A stretch of DNA of 64,000 nucleotides from Pseudomonas palleroniana (GTDB lineage: Bacteria > Pseudomonadota > Gammaproteobacteria > Pseudomonadales > Pseudomonadaceae): positions 124,001 to 188,000 of the forward strand of contig NZ_PYWX01000029.1 of the NCBI RefSeq assembly GCF_003031675.1, read 5' to 3'. Below the pieces are notes generated by a model that was not told where the DNA came from, searched no databases, and saw only the letters and a list, made by a program, of their open reading frames with translations. The translations under genes and the position numbers were made by a program. This document shows, one piece after another, positions 26,355 through 34,904 of the stretch (its first letter is position 1; every line of letters begins with the position of its first letter).

Positions 26355-26837
26355 ATGGAACCCGGAAACGCCCAGCTGTCGATGACGGTATTGATGACCC
26401 CTGACATGGCCAACTTCTCAGGCAATGTCCACGGCGGCACCCTGCTCAAATACCTCGACGAAGTGGCTTACGCCTGCGCGAGCCGCTATGCCGGGCGCTA
26501 TGTCGTCACGCTGTCGGTCGACCAAGTGATTTTTCGCGAACCGATCCATGTCGGCGAGCTGGTGACCTTCCTCGCCTCGGTCAACTACACCGGCAACACC
26601 TCAATGGAGGTGGGCATCAAAGTGGTGACCGAGAACATCCGTGAGCGCTCGGTGCGTCACACCAACAGCTGCTTCTTCACTATGGTAGCCGTGGACGACC
26701 AGCGCAAACCTGCCGCCGTACCGCCGCTGCAGCCACAGAACAGCGAAGACAAACGCCGGTTCGTGCAGGCCCAGCAGCGCCGGCAGATCCGCCAGGAGCT
26801 GGAAAAGCGCTACCAGGAAATCAAGGCTGACGCTTGA
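26355..26837 (+). CDS. acyl-CoA thioesterase (YciA/BACH hotdog family)
   Basis: 160 aa from ATG 26355, where the family N-terminus MEPGNAQLSMTVLMTPDMAN begins; ATG 26331 adds eight residues. A single hotdog domain with NFSGNVHGGTLLKYLDEVAYAC (shown in part: NVHGGTLLKYLDEVA) carries the catalytic Asp, and VTLSVDQVIFREPIHVGEL follows. It hydrolyses acyl-CoA to free fatty acid and CoA in the cytoplasm. The 291 bases upstream hold no gene that I can support. Its stop abuts the stop of pdxY. Confidence 0.88.
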   Translation: MEPGNAQLSMTVLMTPDMANFSGNVHGGTLLKYLDEVAYACASRYAGRYVVTLSVDQVIFREPIHVGELVTFLASVNYTGNTSMEVGIKVVTENIRERSVRHTNSCFFTMVAVDDQRKPAAVPPLQPQNSEDKRRFVQAQQRRQIRQELEKRYQEIKADA

Positions 26838-27710
26838 TCACAGCCCGATCGATGTAGCCTCGAAGCGCACCCGTGGATGAGCGATACGATCCTGGGCTCG
26901 CACCAGTTCCAACTCGTAACTGGCGCAGGCCTGGGTTTCCAGCAGGACTTCATGCACCGCTGCCGCCGTGAACTCGAAGGCCGCCAACAGGCTGTCGCCC
27001 AACAACACCCGCGCCAGGAACAGCCCGGACGTCAGATCGCCCACCCCCACCGGCTGGCGCGGGAAAGCCAATAACGGCCGGCGCAAATGCCAGCTACCTT
27101 CCGCCGTCACCAACAGCATCTCGAAGCCATCCGGGAGTTTGCCCGGATAATCCAGGTGCTTGACCAGCACCGCTTTCGGCCCCCGCGCCAGCAACGCCTT
27201 GGCCATGCCAAGGCAGTCGAACAGCGATTGCGGCTTGCGCCCGGCAAAGCTGTCCAGCTCCAGTTGGTTGGGGCACAGGAAATCTGCCATGGCAGCGGCT
27301 TCATCGAGCAGGAAATCGCTGACTTCCTGAGGCACGATGCAGCCTTTTTCCGGATGCCCCATCACCGGGTCGCACAGGTACAGGGCCCTGGGGTTGATGG
27401 CCTTGATGCGCGCCACCCCCGTGAGAATCGCACGCCCCTGAGCGGCGCTGCCCAGGTAACCCGACAGCACCGCGTCGCAGTTACCCAGCTCACCAATCGC
27501 GGCAATACCTTCCACCAGCGCCGGAATTTGCTGTGGCGCCAACACTTCTCCTGCCCACTGGCCATACTGAGTGTGGTTGGAGAACTGCACCGTGTTGAGC
27601 GGCCAGACATTCACCCCGACCCGCTGCATGGGGAACACGGCGGCGCTGTTTCCGGCGTGGCCAAAGACCACATGAGACTGGATCGCAAGCAGATGAGGTG
27701 TGCGTTTCAT
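26838..27710 (-). CDS. pdxY: pyridoxal kinase
   Basis: 290 aa, typical for PdxY. Ribokinase-like fold starting [20 protein letters not shown] with [16 protein letters not shown], the substrate-binding region of pyridoxal kinases, and the C-terminal anion hole and catalytic base in [19 protein letters not shown] (G-x-G-D). It phosphorylates pyridoxal in vitamin B6 salvage. It is convergent with the thioesterase gene and divergent from the DUF3301 gene. Confidence 0.93.
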   Translation of the reverse strand: MKRTPHLLAIQSHVVFGHAGNSAAVFPMQRVGVNVWPLNTVQFSNHTQYGQWAGEVLAPQQIPALVEGIAAIGELGNCDAVLSGYLGSAAQGRAILTGVARIKAINPRALYLCDPVMGHPEKGCIVPQEVSDFLLDEAAAMADFLCPNQLELDSFAGRKPQSLFDCLGMAKALLARGPKAVLVKHLDYPGKLPDGFEMLLVTAEGSWHLRRPLLAFPRQPVGVGDLTSGLFLARVLLGDSLLAAFEFTAAAVHEVLLETQACASYELELVRAQDRIAHPRVRFEATSIGL

Positions 27711-27827
27711 GCGGGATATTTCCGTAAAGCCATTGAAATTCTGGCCGGGCAGTATGCGACTAAACGCAGCCTGTACGACAGACCAGCGACACAGTTAAGC
27801 TGCTCTCACTTTGTTGGAGTTCATCGC

Positions 27828-28223
27828 ATGCTGACCCTGGGAAACATCTTTGTGTTGATGCTGCTGGCGACCGGTGCCGCCTGGGTATGGCACAACCACG
27901 GCCTGCGCGAGCGGGCGCTGGAACGGGTCAAACAGCATTGCGCCAAGCTCGACATCGAACTGCTCGATGGCGCGGTGGCGTTGAAACGCATCGGTTTTGT
28001 GAAGGATGCCAACGGACGGCGGCGTCTGGCACGCATCTATAACTTCGAGTTCACCGTGACCGGAGAAACCCGTCATCCTGGGACCATTACCCAGTTTGGC
28101 GCCCACAGCGCCCAGATCGAACTGGCGCCCTACCCGTTCGAGATCAAGACTCCCCTGCCCAGCGCCGAGGTGATTGAGCTGAGCCAGTGGCGTCAGGACC
28201 ATGCCACCAAACACCGTCACTGA
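27828..28223 (+). CDS. DUF3301 membrane protein
   Basis: 131 aa from ATG 27828 (GGAG 9 bases upstream); the long frame upstream of this point is a shadow of pdxY. One N-terminal membrane segment (LGNIFVLMLLATGAAWVW) then a soluble domain with RERALERVKQHCAKLDIELLDG and RIYNFEFTVTGETRHPG, the DUF3301 signature. Function unknown. The end overlaps the convergent cobW-like gene by seven bases. Confidence 0.88.
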   Translation: MLTLGNIFVLMLLATGAAWVWHNHGLRERALERVKQHCAKLDIELLDGAVALKRIGFVKDANGRRRLARIYNFEFTVTGETRHPGTITQFGAHSAQIELAPYPFEIKTPLPSAEVIELSQWRQDHATKHRH

Positions 28224-29191
28224 CGGCAGGCGGCCAGCGCATGCTGCAACGCGGCCACGTCCTGTGGTTCGCTGAAAATCAGTTCCAGGCGTGAATCGCG
28301 CCGCCATTCGCTGGGTTGCCAGCTGAGCGGGCTGTTATCCACAGCGTTAGCCGAAACCCAGCCTTCGCCGCTGTGGATAACCAGCTTGGCACGACGCCAT
28401 TCGAGGCTTGCCAGCCATTGATCCAGGCGCCGCGTATCGAATTGCTGGCTAGGGTGCCAGCGCCATCCGATGCTCCAGCCGCCCTCTTGAGATTGGCTCA
28501 GGCAAATAGGCTGCGCGGGGTCGTTCCAGACGGTCGGGATCTGCGCAAGACGGATGGGCATTGGGATGTTATCCACAACCGTCGTCGCATTTGAACTCAA
28601 GCCTGGCAATTGCGCCAACGGCAGTTGCGCCTGCCGGGTCCAGTAAAGCGGGTAGCCGGGCAGTTGTCGTTCAATAGCCGTGCGCTGAGCGGCATCCAGC
28701 GACTCATCCTTGTTCAGGACCAGCAGGCCGGCATGGGCCAGTGTTTCTCGTTGCGCTTCGGGCAAGACTTTGCCCGCCGCCAACGCCTGGGCGTCCAGCA
28801 CCAGCACACAGGGTTGCACCGCCAACACCTGCTGCCAGGGCGCGTCCCGCAGTTGCTTGAGTAATTGCGCCGGATGGCCCAGGCCCGAGGGCTCTATAAA
28901 CAAGCGATCCGGCTTGGCCTTACGCAGCAAACGGCCCAGGCCCACTTGGAAAGGTGCACCGTTCACACAACACAGGCAGCCTCCGGCCACTTCACCCAGG
29001 GCAATGCCATCGTCCTCCTGGGTGAGCAAAGCGGCGTCCAGGCCGATCTGTCCGAACTCGTTGATCAACACGGCCCAACGTTCGTTGGCCGGGCGCTGGG
29101 CAAGCAGATACTTGATCAAGCTGGTCTTGCCGGCCCCTAATGGCCCGGCAATCACATGGGTGGGAATGTTCTGCAGCATGAGGGGCATCAT
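28217..29191 (-). CDS. CobW/COG0523 G3E GTPase, second copy
   Basis: 324 aa. Walker A is VIAGPLGAGKTSLIKYLL, the metal motif is GCLCC (residues about 73-77, C-x-C-C), with the Walker B-like LFIEPSGLGHP and base-recognition NKDE. COG0523 proteins are metallochaperone GTPases, many induced by zinc starvation to direct zinc to key enzymes. It is the last gene of the dksA2-cobW-DUF1826-cobW operon, 33 bases after the DUF1826 gene. ATG 29179 (MLQN) is an alternative start. Three perfect TTATCCACA nonamers lie inside its 3' half. The C-terminal CobW_C domain is present but lacks a His-rich loop. Confidence 0.9.
   Translation of the reverse strand: MMPLMLQNIPTHVIAGPLGAGKTSLIKYLLAQRPANERWAVLINEFGQIGLDAALLTQEDDGIALGEVAGGCLCCVNGAPFQVGLGRLLRKAKPDRLFIEPSGLGHPAQLLKQLRDAPWQQVLAVQPCVLVLDAQALAAGKVLPEAQRETLAHAGLLVLNKDESLDAAQRTAIERQLPGYPLYWTRQAQLPLAQLPGLSSNATTVVDNIPMPIRLAQIPTVWNDPAQPICLSQSQEGGWSIGWRWHPSQQFDTRRLDQWLASLEWRRAKLVIHSGEGWVSANAVDNSPLSWQPSEWRRDSRLELIFSEPQDVAALQHALAACRQ
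28335..28577. repeat. three DnaA-box nonamers inside the second cobW gene
   Basis: Perfect TTATCCACA or its complement at 28335-28343, 28372-28380 and 28569-28577, within 243 bases of coding sequence. Orientation is mixed (+, -, +). Whether DnaA binds here is untested. Confidence 0.7.
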
Positions 29192-29223
29192 TCAGGGCGT
29201 GTAGAAAGCTTGATCCTACGCGG

Positions 29224-29868
29224 TTATGCAAGCCAATCCAGCGTCAGGATCAACCGTCGCTCATCTGCGTTGAGCGCTGGTGAGCGGTGAATCAAACCAT
29301 GCCCTTCATTGCCATGCCATTTAGTGCCCTTGAGCAGAGCGACTTCGCCACAGCGAATCTGTTCGATGCGCTCGACGGGTTCGGCCTGCGGCTGCCCCAG
29401 TTTACGGCGGTCCATCTCCCCTTCGCGCAACCATTGGCTACCGACCCCGGCATAGGTGGTGATCAATCGCACCGGCACATGGTCGACGTGAAAACGTGGG
29501 CACATGGCCTTGTCCAACAGCCGCAGGCGCACCCCCACCCGCTTGGCGCCCAACAGACACGCAAAGGCGCTGACCAGCCACGACACATCGGCGATAAAAC
29601 CTTCGTAGCCTTCCAGATCTCGGCAACCGGACGCCAAGCCCTGCAAGTCCGGTACGGCATTCTCATGGTTAAGCTCGATCACCAGGGACTCGGCCAACGG
29701 CTCGTTGAGCGCCACCAGCAATGCACCAAATTCAGCGATGTGCAGCGGTAACGGGCGTTGCCAGAGTGCCAGGTTGACGCCGTCTTCAAGAATGTCGGCC
29801 AGCGTCAGTGGGGTTTCGCCGCATGTCTGGCGGATCACCGGCAACGGTGTGATAACCGGGGCGAGCAT
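29224..29868 (-). CDS. DUF1826 protein of the zinc-starvation operon
   Basis: 214 aa. Conserved DUF1826 features include LALWQRPLPLHIAEFGALL, a middle FHVDHVPVRLITTYAGVGSQWL, where the HVD and H-V residues resemble metal or cofactor ligands of cupin-like oxygenases, and a late LLKGTKWHGNEGHGLIHRSP with several histidines. Function is unproven; the H-x-D and late His suggest a metal enzyme, but this is my inference. The ATG overlaps the stop of the upstream cobW gene (29866-29870), so it is co-translated with it. P. aeruginosa has the same gene order. Confidence 0.85.
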   Translation of the reverse strand: MLAPVITPLPVIRQTCGETPLTLADILEDGVNLALWQRPLPLHIAEFGALLVALNEPLAESLVIELNHENAVPDLQGLASGCRDLEGYEGFIADVSWLVSAFACLLGAKRVGVRLRLLDKAMCPRFHVDHVPVRLITTYAGVGSQWLREGEMDRRKLGQPQAEPVERIEQIRCGEVALLKGTKWHGNEGHGLIHRSPALNADERRLILTLDWLA

Positions 29869-31076
29869 CAGGCTGCAACCTCTTCATACCAAGGGCCGAA
29901 GGGATCGACCAACTGACGCCATCCTTCGACGCCCAGGGCCATTTCTTCATCGGTGAGCAGGCACGCGTCCAGTTCGGCGCGCATCCGGGCGAAGTCGATG
30001 TTCTGGCCGATGAAGACCAGTTCCTGGCGACAGTCGCCGGTGCTCAATTGCCAGTTGCCCATGATCGCCGCGATGCTTTCCTCATCTTGAGGCCACTGGC
30101 TTTTCGGCACAAAACGCCACCAGCGACCGGCGAAACCATGGCGCATCAACCCTCCCGCCTGAGACCAACTGCCTGCATCCTGATGTTTGCTGGCCAGCCA
30201 GAAAAACCCCTTGGAACGCAACAGCTTGCCGTTGACCCACGGACGGTCGATAAAGTCGAAAAAACGCTGCGGATGAAACGGACGACGCGCGCGGTATGCC
30301 GTGGACGCGATGCCGTACTCCTGCGTCTCCGGCACATGCTCACCGCGCATTTCCTGCAACCAGCCCGGCGCCTGGGAGGCGCGCTCGAAGTCGAAGCGGC
30401 CGGTGTTGAGGATCTTGGCTAACGGCACTTCGCCCATGACCATCGGGATGATTTCCGCGTGGGCGTTCAGGCGTTCAAGAATGGCCATCAGCTCTTCGCG
30501 CTCGCGACTGCTGATCAAGTCGATCTTGCTGATCAGGATCACGTCAGCGAACTCGATCTGCTCGATCAGCAGGTCGGTGATGGAGCGCTCATCCTCTTCA
30601 CCCAGGGTTTCACCCCGCGAGGCCAGGCTGTCGGCGGCCTGGTAGTCGAGCAGGAAGTTCATGCCGTCGACCACCGTGACCATGGTATCCAGGCGGGCAA
30701 TGTCGGCCAGGCTCTGCTCGTTTTCATCGCGAAAGGTGAAGGTTTCAGCCACGGGCAACGGCTCGGAAATGCCGGTGGATTCGATCAGCAGGTAATCGAA
30801 ACGACCCTCCTTGGCGAGTTTTCCGACTTCTTCCAGCAAGTCTTCACGCAAGGTGCAGCAGATGCAGCCGTTGCTCATTTCCACCAGTTTTTCTTCGGCA
30901 CGATTGAGCGTGACGTCACGCTGAACTTCGCTGCCATCAATGTTGATTTCGCTCATGTCGTTGACGATCACGGCTACCCGCAGGTTTTCGCGGTTGCGCA
31001 GGACGTAGTTGAGCAGCGTGCTTTTACCGGCGCCGAGAAAGCCGGACAACACAGTAACGGGGAGACGGTGGGTCAT
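29868..31076 (-). CDS. CobW/COG0523 zinc metallochaperone GTPase, first copy
   Basis: 402 aa from ATG 31076 (GAGGATT upstream); the open frame continues antisense-like through dksA2 to 31460 but the sequence [20 protein letters not shown] is the family start. Walker [17 protein letters not shown], metal motif [12 protein letters not shown], Walker B region [11 protein letters not shown], and SKIDL base recognition are all present, followed by CobW_C (ending [13 protein letters not shown] and PFGPWYEEV). It is expected to deliver zinc under starvation. Second gene of the operon after dksA2, 25 bases downstream of it, controlled by the Zur-type box at 31540. Confidence 0.93.
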   Translation of the reverse strand: MTHRLPVTVLSGFLGAGKSTLLNYVLRNRENLRVAVIVNDMSEINIDGSEVQRDVTLNRAEEKLVEMSNGCICCTLREDLLEEVGKLAKEGRFDYLLIESTGISEPLPVAETFTFRDENEQSLADIARLDTMVTVVDGMNFLLDYQAADSLASRGETLGEEDERSITDLLIEQIEFADVILISKIDLISSREREELMAILERLNAHAEIIPMVMGEVPLAKILNTGRFDFERASQAPGWLQEMRGEHVPETQEYGIASTAYRARRPFHPQRFFDFIDRPWVNGKLLRSKGFFWLASKHQDAGSWSQAGGLMRHGFAGRWWRFVPKSQWPQDEESIAAIMGNWQLSTGDCRQELVFIGQNIDFARMRAELDACLLTDEEMALGVEGWRQLVDPFGPWYEEVAA

Positions 31077-31101
31077 CAGGTAATCCTCATCAGGGGGCCG
31101 G

Positions 31102-31506
31102 TCAAATCGCCCGTTTATGGCGTTCGCGCAGCTCTTCACGTTCTTTGGCTTCGATACACAGGGTGGCCGTGGGACGCAGCAGCAGACGTTGCAGGCCGAT
31201 GGGCTCGCCGGTCTCACGGCACCAGCCGTATTCACCGCGGGCCAGCCGCTCCAAGGCGTCGTCGATCTTGTCCAATAGCTTCTTTTCGCGCTCCAGCAGG
31301 CGCAGTTGCCATTGGCGCTGTTCTTCGGCGCTGCCGACATCCGCCGGGTCGCTGTTGGTTTCCTGCTCGCGTAACGCCAGGAACTCGGCGTCGATACGCG
31401 CTTGCAGCTCATTGCGCTGGGCCAGCAACAGCTCGCGGAAGAAGCCTTGCTGGGCCTCATTCATGTAATCGGCGGGCGGTTGGGCCAGGAGGTCTTGCTC
31501 AGTCAT
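31102..31506 (-). CDS. dksA2: DksA2, zinc-independent RNA polymerase regulator
   Basis: 134 aa from ATG 31506; a longer frame would start inside the Zur box. The coiled-coil tip keeps the two aspartates (DPAD, residues 53-56) that reach the RNA polymerase secondary channel. The zinc finger is degenerate: instead of C-x2-C...C-x2-C it reads Cys96-x2-Thr99 and Cys117-x2-Ala120, the pattern of P. aeruginosa DksA2, which works with ppGpp without zinc. This lets the stringent response continue when zinc is scarce. It heads the operon with the two cobW genes and DUF1826, immediately downstream of a perfect Zur-type palindrome. Confidence 0.95.
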   Translation of the reverse strand: MTEQDLLAQPPADYMNEAQQGFFRELLLAQRNELQARIDAEFLALREQETNSDPADVGSAEEQRQWQLRLLEREKKLLDKIDDALERLARGEYGWCRETGEPIGLQRLLLRPTATLCIEAKEREELRERHKRAI

Positions 31507-31539
31507 GGGAAACGGTTCATGGGTCAGGCGGTTTTTAAT

Positions 31540-31552
31540 GTTATAGTATAAC
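31540..31552. promoter_or_regulatory. Zur box in the dksA2 / secreted-protein divergent promoter
   Basis: GTTATAGTATAAC, a perfect 13-base palindrome around a central G, matching the gammaproteobacterial Zur consensus GTTATAnTATAAC. It lies 34 bases upstream of the dksA2 start and 80 bases upstream of the small secreted protein gene on the other strand, so one Zur dimer pair could repress both directions. Confidence 0.92.
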
Positions 31553-31631
31553 AACACAAATAAGCCAATCCCCCTTGCTCGTTACGACGAAGGGCGCAAT
31601 GCTGGAACACTCTCTTGTTGCGAGAACCCCG

Positions 31632-32000
31632 ATGAAATACCTGTTGTGCGCGCTCTTGTTGGCTGCGGCAGGCCAAGCCCACGCTCAAGCGCCGAGCCTG
31701 CTGGCCAATTGCACGCGCAGCGCCAACTTGCTGGCCTGTGTGGACCCATTGGGGAACGCCTATAGCGTGGCGACTGTCGGCAGCACCACGTATTTGCGCG
31801 GGTTCGAAGTGATCGGCAAACGCTACTGGGCGCAGACCAACAGCCGTTACGGCCAGCTGACGTTCTTTACCGGTTTGGCGTCCGATGGTGAGGCGTGGGT
31901 CGGCTACACCCGGCGCGTGGGCTGGACCACCCTCAACCGATTCTCCAGTTCAGGTGGTGCCAGCGCCAAGTTCACGTGCAGCCGTATCACCGGTTGTTAG
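31632..32000 (+). CDS. small secreted protein of the zinc-starvation island
   Basis: 122 aa from ATG 31632, where the signal peptide MKYLLCALLLAAAGQAHAQA begins. The mature part has four cysteines (NCTRSANLLACVDPLG near the start and FTCSRITGC at the end), suggesting two disulfides, and is rich in Gly, Ser, Thr and aromatic residues (YWAQTNSRYGQLTFF). P. aeruginosa has a gene of similar size at the same place between dksA2 and amiA. Function unknown; the upstream Zur box suggests induction by zinc limitation. Its stop overlaps the amiA stop by a few bases. Confidence 0.8.
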   Translation: MKYLLCALLLAAAGQAHAQAPSLLANCTRSANLLACVDPLGNAYSVATVGSTTYLRGFEVIGKRYWAQTNSRYGQLTFFTGLASDGEAWVGYTRRVGWTTLNRFSSSGGASAKFTCSRITGC

Positions 32001-33220
32001 ACCTGGCCGTTCTTTTGCTCTTGAACCCAGGCCATGTAGCTGTTCATCGGCGGGTTCTTCTGGAAGTATTTTTTCAAGCCTTCGAACAGGCCATCTGCTA
32101 CCGCTTGTTGATGACGCGCCGTCACCAGCCGCTGAGCGTCCTGAGTGTTGGAGATAAACCCGGTTTCCACCAGGATCGACGGCACATCCGGTGACTTGAG
32201 CACCGCAAAGCCTGCCTGCTCGACGCGTTTCTGGTGCAGCGTGGTGATGTTTTGCAGGCTGCCCAGTACCGAGCTGCCCAATTGCAGACTGGACGCGATG
32301 GTGGCGTTCATCGACATATCAAGAATCACCCCCGCCAGCATCGGGTCCTTGTCCTTGAGATTGAGCAACGTGGTGGCGCCGAGGAGGTCCGCGCCGTTTT
32401 CGCGCTGAGCCATGAAGCGCGCCGTGGCAGAGGTAGCCCCCCCTTCGGAGAGTGCATACACCGACGCCCCGGAGGCCGTCAGCCGTGGCGCGGCATCGGC
32501 ATGCACCGAGATGAACATATCGGCTTTGTGCTGACGGGCGATGTCCACACGCTTGCGCAGCGGCACGAAGAAGTCGTCATTGCGCACCAGTTTCACGGCA
32601 AAGCCCTTCTCGCGCTTCAAGCGTTTAGCCAGCAATTGGGCGATGGACAGCACCACGTCTTTTTCGCGCTGGCCTTTGGAGCCAACGGCACCTGGGTCCT
32701 TGCCGCCGTGGCCGGGGTCCACCACCACGATGATGTCACGCTTGGGGTGCGCTTTATCTAACGTCGCCGCTGATGCAACCGCTGGGGGCGCCGTTTCTGA
32801 GGCAATCAGGCGAGGCGCGTGGGTGGCATTAGTCAGGTCCAACACCAGGCGGTGACCTTGGCCATCCTGCGGCGGTAAGAGAAAACTGTTGAGCTGCATC
32901 GGCGCGGCCAGGTCCAGCACGATACGGGTATCGTTTTTGCCGAAATGCCCGGAGCGGATCGAAGTGATCCCACTGTTTTTCAATGCCAGCTGAGAAAAAT
33001 CCCCCGCGAGCCCGGCACCATTCAGGTCGATGATCACCCGTTCCGGCGCGGTCAGGGAAAAGGTCTTGTATTGCACCGGGCCGCTGAGATCCAGCACCAA
33101 CCGCAGTTTGTCATCCGAGCGCCACAGGCGCGCATTGCGAATCTGCGTGGCGTAAGCCCCCAAAGGCAAGGTGAACAGGGGACTGACCAACAGCAAGTTA
33201 AGGAGCTGACGTCTGTGCAT
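31997..33220 (-). CDS. amiA: N-acetylmuramoyl-L-alanine amidase with AMIN domain
   Basis: 407 aa. N-terminal export signal with twin arginines (MHRRQLLNLLLVSPLFTLPL), an AMIN domain at about 25-125 (RLVLDLSGPVQYKTF), and a C-terminal Amidase_3 zinc hydrolase with VVDPGHGGKDPGAVG, the ISVHADAA motif and the catalytic Glu in ILVETGFISN. It cleaves the stem peptide from MurNAc in periplasmic peptidoglycan during cell separation. A zinc enzyme inside a Zur-controlled cluster is probably a spare amidase for low zinc, as proposed for P. aeruginosa. Divergent from folE2 with a Zur box between them. Confidence 0.92.
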   Translation of the reverse strand: MHRRQLLNLLLVSPLFTLPLGAYATQIRNARLWRSDDKLRLVLDLSGPVQYKTFSLTAPERVIIDLNGAGLAGDFSQLALKNSGITSIRSGHFGKNDTRIVLDLAAPMQLNSFLLPPQDGQGHRLVLDLTNATHAPRLIASETAPPAVASAATLDKAHPKRDIIVVVDPGHGGKDPGAVGSKGQREKDVVLSIAQLLAKRLKREKGFAVKLVRNDDFFVPLRKRVDIARQHKADMFISVHADAAPRLTASGASVYALSEGGATSATARFMAQRENGADLLGATTLLNLKDKDPMLAGVILDMSMNATIASSLQLGSSVLGSLQNITTLHQKRVEQAGFAVLKSPDVPSILVETGFISNTQDAQRLVTARHQQAVADGLFEGLKKYFQKNPPMNSYMAWVQEQKNGQV

Positions 33221-33303
33221 GGCAAATACCGCAAATAAAGGAGCGTCCCTGCTCGACTTGACTGAAGAAAGGCTGAAGCAGAAAAATCATCGTCGACTCA
33301 ATA

Positions 33304-33316
33304 GTTATAATATAAC
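33304..33316. promoter_or_regulatory. Zur box between amiA and folE2
   Basis: GTTATAATATAAC, a perfect 13-base Zur-type palindrome 32 bases before the folE2 start chosen here and 83 bases before the divergent amiA start. Differs from the box at 31540 only at the central base. Confidence 0.92.
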
Positions 33317-33348
33317 ATGTCTTTTTATTTCCAACGATGGACCTGCCC

Positions 33349-34239
33349 ATGAATGCGCTGACTCTGCCGGATATCGCCGCGCAGGCTTCACGCCAAGCCT
33401 TGCCACTCGAATGGGTGGGCATGTGCGGTATCGCCCTGCCCATCCTTATCGATGGCCAACGCCTGACCGCCACTGCCGACGCCGGCGTCAGCCTGGACGA
33501 TGGCGCGGCCCGTGGCATTCACATGTCACGCTTGTACCTGGCCTTGGAAATGCTGGATCAGCAGCTTCTGACGCCTGCACTTCTGCGTAATGTACTTCAA
33601 CGTTTTCTCGATAGTCATGAAGGATTATCTAAGAACGCTTACTTGCGTATTCACACGGATCTGCTGTTGAAACGCCCGGCTCTCGTCAGTCCATTGGCCG
33701 GCTGGAAAAGCTATCCGGTGAGCATCGAAGCGCGTCTGGAAAACCAGATGTTCCACGTGGAACTAAAAATTGACGTTACCTACTCCTCAACCTGCCCATG
33801 CTCGGCGGCCCTCGCCAGGCAGTTGATTCAGCAGCAATTTCTCCAGGATTTTGCCAATACCCAGTTGCAGCATGCGGACGTGTTGACCTGGCTCGGCAGC
33901 GCCAGCGGCATCGTTGCCACTCCTCATAGCCAACGCAGCAGCGCCCAATTGCACGTTCAACTGCAAGGCGAGCACCTGCCCTTCACTGACCTGATCAATG
34001 CCGCAGAAGCCGCCCTGGGTACCGCCGTACAGACCGCAGTGAAACGAGCGGACGAACAAGCCTTCGCCCTGGCCAACGGGCAGAACCTGATGTTCTGCGA
34101 AGACGCCGCCCGCCGCCTGAACCTCGCCTTGAAACGCTCGGATGCCGTCAAAGCCTTCCACCTGAAAGTGATCCACGCCGAAAGCCTGCACGCGCATGAT
34201 GCCGTGGCTGAAAGCCGCTGGACGAGACCCTCTGCATGA
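33349..34239 (+). CDS. folE2: GTP cyclohydrolase FolE2 (type IB)
   Basis: 296 aa from ATG 33349 (MNALTLPDIAAQ); ATG 33337 adds four residues. The family's conserved Cys is in TYSSTCPCSAALARQLIQQQ, replacing the zinc site of FolE. It converts GTP to dihydroneopterin triphosphate for folate and, in the IB form, can use metals other than zinc, so it backs up FolE under zinc starvation. The Zur box at 33304 is in its promoter. Unlike the stand-alone arrangement in P. aeruginosa, its stop overlaps the start of a metal ABC ATPase gene (ATGA). Confidence 0.95.
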   Translation: MNALTLPDIAAQASRQALPLEWVGMCGIALPILIDGQRLTATADAGVSLDDGAARGIHMSRLYLALEMLDQQLLTPALLRNVLQRFLDSHEGLSKNAYLRIHTDLLLKRPALVSPLAGWKSYPVSIEARLENQMFHVELKIDVTYSSTCPCSAALARQLIQQQFLQDFANTQLQHADVLTWLGSASGIVATPHSQRSSAQLHVQLQGEHLPFTDLINAAEAALGTAVQTAVKRADEQAFALANGQNLMFCEDAARRLNLALKRSDAVKAFHLKVIHAESLHAHDAVAESRWTRPSA

Positions 34240-34904
34240 TCACCTGCACCGCCTTACGCTGGGGCGCTCCCGGCCAGCCACTGACGCCCGCCCTGGATCT
34301 CACGCTGGCAAAAGGCAGCCTCACCGGGATCATTGGTGCCAACGGCACCGGCAAAAGCAGCCTGCTCAAAGTCATCGCCGGCCTGCAAAAGCCGCTGGCC
34401 GGCAAAGTCAGCGTGGAGGTGCCACGCCGCGGGGGCTTGTCGTTCCTGCCCCAGCAACAACACCTCGATCGCCAGTTCCCCATCAGCCTGCAAGAGTTGG
34501 TCGCCGCCGGCTTCTGGGGCACCCAGCTCAGCCCGGAGCAACGCAGCCAGCGTCTGCAAACAGTACTGAAAGACTGGTGCCTCAGCGGCCTTGAGCACCG
34601 CCCATTGATGGCGTTGTCGGGTGGCGAATTGCAGCGTGCACTGCTCGCTCGCATGAGCCTGGCTGAGGCGCCAGTCTTGCTGCTGGATGAGCCTCACGCG
34701 GCGCTCGATGAAGAAGGCCAGGCGCTGTGCTGGAAACATGTACATGCCTGGCATGAGGAGGGCCGCACCGTGGTCATCGTTTGTCACGACCTCGCCGCCG
34801 TGCGCCATCACACCGAGCAAGTGGTGCAGATCAAAAGCACTGGCTGCGTGTTCGGGTCGAGCCAGGAACTGATCCGTCCACAACCGCACATGCAGGTGGC
34901 TTGA
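34236..34904 (+). CDS. zinc/manganese ABC transporter ATPase (ZnuC-like)
   Basis: 222 aa. Walker A GANGTGKSSLLKVIAGL, Q-loop LPQQQHLDRQFP, signature LSGGELQRALLARM, Walker B VLLLDEPHAAL and the H-loop CHDLAAV are all present. Close to ZnuC/MntB ATPases that drive metal uptake. It overlaps folE2 by four bases upstream and the permease by one base downstream, so expression is tied to the Zur-controlled folE2 transcript. Because pseudomonads usually also carry a separate znuCB-zur cluster, this is probably a second importer. Confidence 0.9.
   Translation: MITCTALRWGAPGQPLTPALDLTLAKGSLTGIIGANGTGKSSLLKVIAGLQKPLAGKVSVEVPRRGGLSFLPQQQHLDRQFPISLQELVAAGFWGTQLSPEQRSQRLQTVLKDWCLSGLEHRPLMALSGGELQRALLARMSLAEAPVLLLDEPHAALDEEGQALCWKHVHAWHEEGRTVVIVCHDLAAVRHHTEQVVQIKSTGCVFGSSQELIRPQPHMQVA

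Noticed and set aside
27087..27827. Long plus-strand extension of the DUF3301 gene
   Set aside because: It runs antisense to pdxY; the membrane segment, family match and ribosome site place the start at 27828.
31077..31460. N-terminal extension of the first cobW protein through dksA2
   Set aside because: The extension is the dksA2 gene read out of frame; the family start and a good ribosome site are at 31076.
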